A DNA stretch of 8,528 nucleotides from an uncultured Flavobacteriales bacterium (GTDB lineage Bacteria > Bacteroidota > Bacteroidia > Flavobacteriales_D > Sanyastnellaceae). Below are positions 1-6,457 of this stretch, in pieces (within the stretch, counting starts at the first letter, position 1; each line of letters starts with the position of its first letter). The notes beneath the pieces were generated by a model that was given only the letters and a program-made list of their open reading frames with translations, was not told the DNA's origin and did no database searches. Both the position numbers and the translations under genes were made by a program. The stretch is from positions 1 to 8,528 of the forward strand of contig CALCNZ010000081.1 of NCBI GenBank assembly GCA_937897625.1, given 5' to 3'.

Positions 1-130
1 GTAAAAGAACATCAGCATCGCTATGTCCCAAGGCTCCTTTGTCGTGCGGAATTTGAACACCTCCAAGCCACAGCTCACGGTTTTCAGTTAACTGATGAAC
101 GTCGTATCCAAACCCTACGCGAATCTTCAT
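1..130 (-). CDS. ispF: IspF, 2-C-methyl-D-erythritol 2,4-cyclodiphosphate synthase (N-terminal part)
   Basis: IspF is a cytosolic enzyme of the MEP isoprenoid pathway. It cyclises CDP-methylerythritol 2-phosphate to methylerythritol 2,4-cyclodiphosphate, releasing CMP. Only the first 43 codons lie in the window; the family is usually about 160 residues, so the gene runs off the left edge. The frame opens MKIRVGFGYDVHQL and continues to LGHSDADVLL. The GYDVH motif supplies the metal-binding Asp10 and His12, and HSDAD (from His36) is the second conserved active-site segment. The start is the ATG at 130-128, whose A is also the last base of the porV stop (TAATG). Ribosomes finishing porV could therefore reinitiate here. 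An ispF next to porV is, as I recall, also seen in other Bacteroidota such as Porphyromonas. The family call is secure despite the short length. Confidence 0.93.
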   Translation of the reverse strand, partial: MKIRVGFGYDVHQLTENRELWLGGVQIPHDKGALGHSDADVLL

Positions 131-1371
131 TATTCTACAGGTTCTGAAACTTTAGCATTCGCACCTACACTGAAACGAAGGCTGAAGCGCAAGGTATTCG
201 CAAGCGGATTTTGTTGCGTGGTGCTCACCAAATAGCTCATGTCAATGGTCAATACTTGATAGTGAAGTCCTGCCCCGAATGTAATAAACTGACGATTTCC
301 TTTCGTGTAATGTTCGTGGAAATATCCCAAGCGAATGGCGAACTGTTTTGCAAAATCATACTCCATTCCAGTAGCAACATTGTACTCGCGAATTTCTTCG
401 CGAAGTTTACTTCCTGGTACAATAGAACCTGTTTGAGGATCGTACATTCCTGGAGCATCATAAAAAGATTGAACCATCCCTGTTGCTGTTCCAACAACTG
501 GATTGTAACCTGAAATAATGGTGTCTCCCGCGTTGTTGTAAATAGGCGGAGAAGGAACCAAAAGCTTGTTCAAGTCAAACAAAAAAGTAAGCTTGTTGTA
601 ATCGTCTAGGTTTGTTGCTATCGCAGTTCCCAATCGCATATTCGTTGGAATGAAATCGCGATTGTCTGAATTGGTGTAGCTCATTTTCGCACCAATGTTC
701 GAAATGTTTAATCCCCAGTTGATTTGAGATTTGCGGCCTGCAATTTTAATTTTATCGTTGGTGTAAAAAGTTGAAACGTCAACAGCAACAGATTGTCCAG
801 GACGGCTTTCAGCACCTTGTAAATTGGTGCGACCAGTTAAGTTTGAATTGATGTATCGAAGAGCAATTCCGCCAGAGAATTTTTTAGAAAGCTTTTGTGA
901 GTAGGCCAAGTCAATAGCGAATTCAGCTGGACGGAAATCCATAATGTTTGTTCCAACCTCGTCGGTAAATGTAATATTACCCAAGGTGAAATAACGCAGG
1001 GAACCACCAATTGCTTGGGTCTTGCTTAGTTTTTTGATCGCGCTTAAATAGGTTAAGCTCATGTCGTTCACCAACGCGCGCAACCAAGGTGAGTAGGAAA
1101 TGGCCACGTCCAAATCGTTTTCTGAAAATGCCATCTTCGATGGATTCCAGTGAATGCTATTCGCATCTGGATCAAGAGCCACACCTGCATCTCCGAGCGC
1201 ACCGCAACGAGAATCTGGAGCAATTGTCAAAAACGGAACAGCAGTGGTGATGGTGTTAATCGTAGATTGACGACCATTCAGCATGTTCGGATTTGTTAGT
1301 TGTGCATGCGCGCTAAAGGTTAACAAAACCAATACAGCTGCAATAAATTTTATTTTGAAAATACGTTTCAT
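130..1371 (-). CDS. porV: PorV (LptO), T9SS outer-membrane shuttle protein
   Basis: PorV is a FadL-like outer-membrane beta-barrel. In known T9SS it binds the C-terminal sorting domain of cargo leaving the SprA/Sov channel and delivers it to the PorU-containing attachment complex. The protein is 413 residues from the ATG at 1371. It has a signal peptide (MKRIFK, a hydrophobic run, then AHA|Q with cleavage after Ala23). The family signature follows: APDSRCGALGDAGVA at about 51-65 and DANSIHWNPSKMAF at about 69-82. The rest alternates short polar and aromatic strands as expected for a barrel. An in-frame ATG eight codons upstream (1395) would add MYVKFAGR before the signal peptide. I prefer 1371 because it leaves a compact n-region, but its AGGA (1378-1375) sits only 3 bases from the ATG, so the start is not certain. 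The gene follows porU by 38 bases in the same direction, and its stop overlaps the ispF start. Confidence 0.93.
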   Translation of the reverse strand: MKRIFKIKFIAAVLVLLTFSAHAQLTNPNMLNGRQSTINTITTAVPFLTIAPDSRCGALGDAGVALDPDANSIHWNPSKMAFSENDLDVAISYSPWLRALVNDMSLTYLSAIKKLSKTQAIGGSLRYFTLGNITFTDEVGTNIMDFRPAEFAIDLAYSQKLSKKFSGGIALRYINSNLTGRTNLQGAESRPGQSVAVDVSTFYTNDKIKIAGRKSQINWGLNISNIGAKMSYTNSDNRDFIPTNMRLGTAIATNLDDYNKLTFLFDLNKLLVPSPPIYNNAGDTIISGYNPVVGTATGMVQSFYDAPGMYDPQTGSIVPGSKLREEIREYNVATGMEYDFAKQFAIRLGYFHEHYTKGNRQFITFGAGLHYQVLTIDMSYLVSTTQQNPLANTLRFSLRFSVGANAKVSEPVE

Positions 1372-1409
1372 TCTTCCTGCAAATTTAACATACATATGCC
1401 TATAACCGA

Positions 1410-4400
1410 TTATTTTAAAATGACCAATTTTTGAAACGATTCCGCACGCTGTCCTTTTTCGTTTCGAAGTTCCAATTTGTAGATATAAGTTCCTTTGCCA
1501 ATGGCATTGCCGAAATCATCTTTTCCGTCCCATGGAATATCTTGTCCGCGAAAACCGGTCGCGTAGAAAGATGATTCAATGGTCTTCACTAATTTTCCAC
1601 TAACCGTGAAAATTTGCACCCGAGCGTCGAGCTGCTGACAAGCTTGGTTGTGCTCGTAAATAAAGTTCGTGTGGGTTGTAAACGGATTCGGGTAATTCAA
1701 TAAATGACTTAAGGCTACTTTCGAGTCTTCGGCTACCATAAAGTCAATGGTTTCTTCATTGCTGTTGTTAAACACATCCCACGCTTTAACGGTGAGCGTA
1801 TGCTTACCCAATGAAAGCGTGCTCAGCGGATAGCGCACTTCACCGCTGGTATAGGTATCCATGTCAGATTCGTAATAGTCATTCAAAACAACCGGCTTGG
1901 AAGAATTGCCATCGATAATGGCAGTAAGGTTATGACCGACACCATTTCCCACAGTATTAATTCCGTTTTCATCTTGAAGTTTTGCAAGAATAATCGGTGT
2001 TGTATTTGTTGAACCACCACTCACAAAAGTCGAGTCATTGAGGTAAAGAGAAATCTTCGGTCCAACGGTGTTCAACTGTGCATTTGGGTTCAGACTTCCG
2101 ATCATAAATGAATTGCAATAGCCATGTCCGTCTTGGTTTCCAGAAACGGTATAGTAACTTACACGAGCGCTGTCAACCGTGTAATTAATATCGAAGGGAA
2201 CAATAAACTTGAAGGAAAATTCACCGTTCGTTACGCTTGCTTTTCCACGATAAATAATTTTGTTATAGGTGTAGAATTCTTGGAATTGACCTTCCTCGCC
2301 ATTCTGATCATTGTTTAAGGTTATGACTTTCGATTCTTTATCGAAAACCGTTGGGTAAATGAACCCATTGAAATTGCTAAGAATATTTCCACTTCCATCC
2401 GAAACCTTCCCTTTGAAGTCAACTTCATCCAAGGCCTTCAGTGTGTCTGTAAACGATGCTAATTCAATATTGTTAATGTGCGTCGTTTGCACATTTAATT
2501 TCGGGTAAACCATGGTTAGTGCAGGGTCTCCGAGCAAGCTGAAATTGGGTTTGCTGTCGTTTCCAATAGACACACCATTTTTCGTAAGCATATTCAATTC
2601 GCCCAGTGTTTTCACTGCGGCCCCTTCACTGTGCAACGCATGCTCGAAGAAGGCCAAATCCATTTCGTAATTTTCTCCGCTGAAAACAATGCGTGTAGTG
2701 GTAAGCATAGCAATTGCACCACCGTTGGCATTCATAACCAATCGCTCACCTGCTGTCTTAAATTCAGGATCATCGTATCTCGCCAACTCGCATGTAGCCG
2801 TTAAGAAAACAGGCAGGCGATATTTATTGGTAAATCCTTCAATGGTCGGAAGATCTAAAATACGTTCGTGTGCCCATCCCTTTTCACCTCCATGCCCAAT
2901 GTAAGTCAAAAGCAAAGACCCACTTTGAATGCGCTGCTGAATGGCCTTTTCACCATCTATGTAACGTTCTCCGCCGGGTGTTGAAATTTGCTTAAATGCG
3001 TCCATGTATATTTTGGAAATGTCATACTCCGGATGATTCGTCTTAACAATTTTCGAGAGAGCGTCTGCAGAATTTAAATGCACTTGTTCGAATGCACCTC
3101 CGCTTCCGTCCTGATCATCTGCCACAAACGTTACAATGTTGCGCCAGTTTCCATAAGGTGAATCTTGAATGTCTCCCAAACAATAAGCGCCGCCGGTAGA
3201 GGAAGTGTTGTTTGCTAAATAAGATTTGATCTTTCCCAAATAGCCATAGGCCTCTTCAAGAGAACCCGCCGGAATTCTTCCAATTCCACAATCCAGCACC
3301 CCCGTTGAATTCCCAACTTCTAAAGGAGAGACCATCACGAAATAATCGTCGCTCACATAGCTGCTGGTTGGTGAAAGTGAATTGTTCGATTCAAAAATGA
3401 GAACGTTAGTGCCTTCGTGGTTAGCGAGGCCCTTGTTTCTGGAATAATCGCCATCGCCCAAAATAAGTAAATTTTTAGGAGCGCGCTTTCCGCCGTTGGC
3501 GCGGTCGTATTGCATTTTTATTAATTGACGAAAAGCCATTACGTCTGGATTACCACTCGAAAATTCATTGAAGATTTGAATAGGAGTAACCACTTGAACA
3601 GATTGCCCTTGAGCCTTGTGAATGGTAGCAATTTCCTCAGCAACCGGGAACAAAACGGGTGAACTAATTATTATTAAATCGGTGCTCGCCCAGGAATGAA
3701 TGTCTTGATTCTCGACTTTTCCTATTGCCGTAGGCGTGTAAAAACTCGAAGCAAATGCAACAAATTCTTTTAGTTTTTCTGTGGAGGTGGTCCAAGTCGT
3801 AAGTGTTCCACTTGTGCTCAGGTTCATGCGCGTGGGTGATGTGAAATTGGTAATATCCCAAATTTCATTCACGGCATAAGATTGTTCAGAAATTTGAAAT
3901 TCTGTGATGTTCCCAAAGCCCACTGATGTTGTATCGCGAAAACGCATTTGCGTTCCTTGCATTTTCAAATTTTGCGTTGCATTCACGCAGATATAATCTA
4001 ACCAACCTTTGGCATCTGCATTGCCTTTATTAAAACTTACTGAAACATTGAAATTCCCGTTGGTCGGTTGGAAGGAAGTATTGATTCTTCCTGCACGTGC
4101 AACCTGCGAAGTAGGAGAGTCGGTCACATTTCCAATGGAAACCGAGTTTACTTGTCCCTGAATCGTGGCGTTGAATACAGAACTGCCGCCAATGGTGCGC
4201 GCAATTGCATTGAAATCCATACTCGCAGGAAGACTTGTTTTAACATTCGGAAAACTGAAGGAGTACGAACCAGAAAGAACAGCGTCGTAGAGATCGCCAT
4301 AGAATTCTCTTCCAGATTTAGCCGGACTATATTGATCGGTTTCAACGTATAAAAAATCCTGAAAAGAATCGGAAGTACTATTCGCTGATGAAGTGTTATT

Positions 4401-5291
4401 CTCAGTTGAAATGCGAAGCGGTGCCGTGTCGTTTATTTTAATGAAATAATAGGCTGAATCACTGTAGTAATGTTTGGTGTGAAACCATCGTTTCCTGCCA
4501 ATGCCATCGTCTTGCGCCAGGGTCCATGTGTCTGGACCTTTTCCATAAAAAAGAATGTAATCGCTCGAATTGAAAACGCCGTCCGATTCACCTTGAATAT
4601 GAATAGCATTTTTAACCAAGTCATCTGCTTTGTCTACGAAGTTTTTTTCGGGCAAAAGTGATCCTCCATTTCCATAAATATTAATGGTGTTTGGATCCAG
4701 TCCGGATACAGAAATACCCAACGATTCAAGAAAGCTTCTGTCAATTTTATAAACACCATCTTTTGCAATCGCAATTTTATAAATATCGCCTGATGATAAA
4801 ACACTGTGATCGGCATAGGTATAATAATTTTTTTTGGTTTCCTGAAAGGAAGTCGCTCCTTGAACTTCGAAAGAAACGAGTCGCTCAATTTTTCCATTGG
4901 TTTTTCGGAAAGGAAAAACGGTTACAACTTGAGAGTGCTTTTCGTCGGACTGAACCGATTCAACTTCCACACGAAAATCTTCTTCAATTTGTTGGAGTTG
5001 ATCATTGTCGAAATAGCTCGCACTAATTTCGGAAGTTGAAACATTGGAAAGAAAAGGCTCAGTGAATTTTTCTCCTTTTGGCGAAGAAGCACGAAAAGCG
5101 AAAAAGGGAAGCGGGAAGTTGTTCGAGATAACCAGCGATTCACATAGGTCTCCAACAACAGAGGAATTGGTCCTGTTTTGTTGAAGGTCGAGCCATTCTA
5201 TTTTTTGTTCGGGCACAAGCACAACCTGAGCCGAAACATTTGCTCCGCAAATCGCTGATAAACAGATGAATAATAACTTAATCTTTCGCAT
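1410..5291 (-). CDS. porU: PorU, T9SS sortase of the gingipain (peptidase C25) family
   Basis: PorU is the surface cysteine protease of the T9SS attachment complex. It cuts the C-terminal sorting domain from cargo and links the mature end to lipid. The protein is 1293 residues from the ATG at 5291, with a signal peptide ending VSA|Q (cleavage after Ala21). An N-terminal module contains the YKIAIAKDGVYKID motif near residue 170. The C25 domain spans about 537-926, from IIISSPVLFPVAEEI to LGDPALTMVYP. His800 in YIGHGGEKGW and Cys834 in LTATCELARYDDPE match the gingipain His/Cys dyad, so the enzyme should be active. Beta-rich, Ig-like sequence follows, then a type A sorting-like domain (about 1197-1293: NYPNPF, VQIFTVSGKLV, WDGKDDFGNAIGKGTYIYKL). 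An upstream TTG start at 5333 is possible by frame but lies inside the promoter -7 box, so I reject it. porU is first in a leftward unit with porV and ispF. Confidence 0.95.
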   Translation of the reverse strand: MRKIKLLFICLSAICGANVSAQVVLVPEQKIEWLDLQQNRTNSSVVGDLCESLVISNNFPLPFFAFRASSPKGEKFTEPFLSNVSTSEISASYFDNDQLQQIEEDFRVEVESVQSDEKHSQVVTVFPFRKTNGKIERLVSFEVQGATSFQETKKNYYTYADHSVLSSGDIYKIAIAKDGVYKIDRSFLESLGISVSGLDPNTINIYGNGGSLLPEKNFVDKADDLVKNAIHIQGESDGVFNSSDYILFYGKGPDTWTLAQDDGIGRKRWFHTKHYYSDSAYYFIKINDTAPLRISTENNTSSANSTSDSFQDFLYVETDQYSPAKSGREFYGDLYDAVLSGSYSFSFPNVKTSLPASMDFNAIARTIGGSSVFNATIQGQVNSVSIGNVTDSPTSQVARAGRINTSFQPTNGNFNVSVSFNKGNADAKGWLDYICVNATQNLKMQGTQMRFRDTTSVGFGNITEFQISEQSYAVNEIWDITNFTSPTRMNLSTSGTLTTWTTSTEKLKEFVAFASSFYTPTAIGKVENQDIHSWASTDLIIISSPVLFPVAEEIATIHKAQGQSVQVVTPIQIFNEFSSGNPDVMAFRQLIKMQYDRANGGKRAPKNLLILGDGDYSRNKGLANHEGTNVLIFESNNSLSPTSSYVSDDYFVMVSPLEVGNSTGVLDCGIGRIPAGSLEEAYGYLGKIKSYLANNTSSTGGAYCLGDIQDSPYGNWRNIVTFVADDQDGSGGAFEQVHLNSADALSKIVKTNHPEYDISKIYMDAFKQISTPGGERYIDGEKAIQQRIQSGSLLLTYIGHGGEKGWAHERILDLPTIEGFTNKYRLPVFLTATCELARYDDPEFKTAGERLVMNANGGAIAMLTTTRIVFSGENYEMDLAFFEHALHSEGAAVKTLGELNMLTKNGVSIGNDSKPNFSLLGDPALTMVYPKLNVQTTHINNIELASFTDTLKALDEVDFKGKVSDGSGNILSNFNGFIYPTVFDKESKVITLNNDQNGEEGQFQEFYTYNKIIYRGKASVTNGEFSFKFIVPFDINYTVDSARVSYYTVSGNQDGHGYCNSFMIGSLNPNAQLNTVGPKISLYLNDSTFVSGGSTNTTPIILAKLQDENGINTVGNGVGHNLTAIIDGNSSKPVVLNDYYESDMDTYTSGEVRYPLSTLSLGKHTLTVKAWDVFNNSNEETIDFMVAEDSKVALSHLLNYPNPFTTHTNFIYEHNQACQQLDARVQIFTVSGKLVKTIESSFYATGFRGQDIPWDGKDDFGNAIGKGTYIYKLELRNEKGQRAESFQKLVILK

Positions 5292-5313
5292 GTAATCTTC
5301 TAAGGTTTTGCTT

Positions 5314-5362
5314 TGAGGCCTGCCAATAACCAAAGATATTCCGATTTATTGTTTAGGCCTCA
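5314..5362. repeat. 8-bp inverted repeat bracketing the porU -7 box (possible operator)
   Basis: TGAGGCCT at 5314-5321 is the exact reverse complement of AGGCCTCA at 5355-5362, with a 33-base spacer. Each arm also contains the palindrome AGGCCT. The arm centres are 41 bases apart, close to four helical turns. The spacer holds the TATCTTTG box; one arm falls where the -33 element should be and the other just past the predicted start site. This is the geometry of a regulator binding two sites around a promoter, but no protein is identified and chance is possible. Confidence 0.35.
5331..5338 (-). promoter_or_regulatory. Candidate -7 promoter box for porU-porV-ispF
   Basis: Read on the minus strand this is TATCTTTG, an exact match to the Bacteroidota primary sigma factor -7 consensus TAnnTTTG. 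It would start transcription near 5325, giving a leader of roughly 33 bases before the porU ATG at 5291. A -33 TTG/TTTG at the usual distance (around 5358-5361) is missing; that place is taken by one arm of an inverted repeat. Assignment is from motif and position only. Confidence 0.5.
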
Positions 5363-5367
5363 TGTAA

Positions 5368-5394
5368 TTTGAAAGCAAAAATGTTGTATAATTG
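5368..5394 (+). promoter_or_regulatory. Weak candidate promoter for sprF-gldJ
   Basis: TATAATTG at 5387-5394 fits the -7 consensus TAnnTTTG at all but one position. A TTTG lies at 5368-5371, but the 15-base gap between them is shorter than the roughly 20 bases usual for Bacteroidota. Transcription from here would start near 5400 and give a short leader before the ATG at 5429. I offer it as the best candidate in the divergent spacer, with low confidence. Confidence 0.25.
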
Positions 5395-5428
5395 CTATTC
5401 GAATCGAATATTTTTTACAAACTTTCGA

Positions 5429-6415
5429 ATGAAGATTGCGATGAAATTAAAATTCTTAGGGTTCATGATCTGTGTAATGGGTATAACAAACGTTATGGCC
5501 CAAGATCCCGAGTTCACACAGTTTTACTCCAACCCACTGTACTTGAATCCCGCGTTTGCAGGGACTTCCAAATGTCCGCGTTTTGTAATGAACTACAGAA
5601 ATCAGTGGCCTTCACTAACAGGTGCTTACGTCACAACATGTGCTAGTTATGACCAGCATGTCGAGACTGTTTCAGGTGGTTTAGGCATTATGGTCATGAA
5701 CGACCGCGCCGCTCAAAACACCTTGAACACTACAACGGTAAGTGGAATTTACTCTTATCAACAAGCAATCAATCGTAAATTCAGTATTAAAGCGGGTTTC
5801 CAAGCTTCTTACTTCCAAAAATCATTGGATTGGAGCAAGCTTACTTTCGGAGATATGATCGATCCTCGCAAAGGATTCATTTATGAGACCAACGACATTC
5901 CTCGCGGTGGAAGCGTGAAGAACATTGACTTTTCAGCGGGCGTTCTAGGTTTTAGCCAAACGTTCTACGGCGGTTTCGCAGTTCACCACTTGAACGAACC
6001 AAACGAGAGTTTAATTGTTGGAACATCTCGCCTTCCAATGAAATACACTGTGCACGCCGGAGCTGTTATTCCTATTAAACAGAAGTACAAAGATTCAAGC
6101 ACACTTTCTCCGAACATTTTATACCGCCGACAAGGTGAATTCCAACAGTTGAACTTGGGTATGTATATTACCAAAGGACCTATTGTTGCTGGAGTTTGGT
6201 TCCGCGGATTGTTATTCGGACAACGATACAGCGATAGCTTCATTGCGACTTTAGGATTGCAGAACGACAATATTCGTGTGGGTTATAGCTATGATATTAC
6301 AGTTAGCGCGTTAACTCCAGCTACTGGAGGTTCACACGAAGTTTCTTTGGCAATTAATTTTGATTGTCGTCCAAGAAAACCGAAGTTCCGCACAATAGCG
6401 TGTCCTTCTTTTTAG
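5429..6415 (+). CDS. PorP/SprF-family T9SS outer-membrane protein
   Basis: This is a predicted outer-membrane beta-barrel of the PorP/SprF family. Members support secretion of particular T9SS cargo (SprF with SprB) or serve in the core machine (PorP). The protein is 328 residues, normal for the family. A signal peptide ends NVMA|Q and is followed at once by the hallmark DPEFTQFYSNPLYLNPAFAGT. Further family features are SGGLGIMVMNDRA, the FQQLNLGMYITKGPIVAGVWFR segment, GYSYDIT and a cysteine-bearing C-terminus FRTIACPSF. ATG at 5429 and ATG at 5441 are both plausible starts; the second shortens the n-region to MKLK. A TTG at 5369 and an ATG at 5381 are in frame but would put a polar stretch before the signal peptide. 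gldJ follows after 42 bases, so the two are probably cotranscribed. I cannot tell PorP from SprF by sequence alone, so no symbol is given. Confidence 0.9.
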   Translation: MKIAMKLKFLGFMICVMGITNVMAQDPEFTQFYSNPLYLNPAFAGTSKCPRFVMNYRNQWPSLTGAYVTTCASYDQHVETVSGGLGIMVMNDRAAQNTLNTTTVSGIYSYQQAINRKFSIKAGFQASYFQKSLDWSKLTFGDMIDPRKGFIYETNDIPRGGSVKNIDFSAGVLGFSQTFYGGFAVHHLNEPNESLIVGTSRLPMKYTVHAGAVIPIKQKYKDSSTLSPNILYRRQGEFQQLNLGMYITKGPIVAGVWFRGLLFGQRYSDSFIATLGLQNDNIRVGYSYDITVSALTPATGGSHEVSLAINFDCRPRKPKFRTIACPSF

Positions 6416-6449
6416 TTACACAAGAAACCCAACAGTTATTTCATAAAAT

Positions 6450-6455
6450 AGGAAA
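6450..6455 (+). promoter_or_regulatory. Ribosome binding site of gldJ
   Basis: AGGAAA lies two bases before the ATG at 6458. It is a recognisable, if closely placed, Shine-Dalgarno-like element in a phylum where such sites are often weak. It supports 6458 as the gldJ start, together with the lipoprotein signal peptide that begins there. Confidence 0.4.
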
Positions 6456-6457
6456 TC

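Noticed and set aside
1380..1387. TAAATTTG on the minus strand, an exact match to TAnnTTTG just before porV
   Set aside because: A start site from it would fall 2-5 bases before the porV ATG, no TTG lies at -33, and such AT-rich matches arise easily by chance. Cotranscription with porU is simpler.
4068..4352. Plus-strand open frame of about 94 codons inside porU
   Set aside because: Arg- and Asn-rich shadow translation with no recognisable domain and no upstream signals.
4691..5026. Plus-strand open frame of about 110 codons opposite the 5' part of porU
   Set aside because: Composition is that of a coding shadow, with no family motif, signal peptide or ribosome binding site, and it is fully inside a clear gene.
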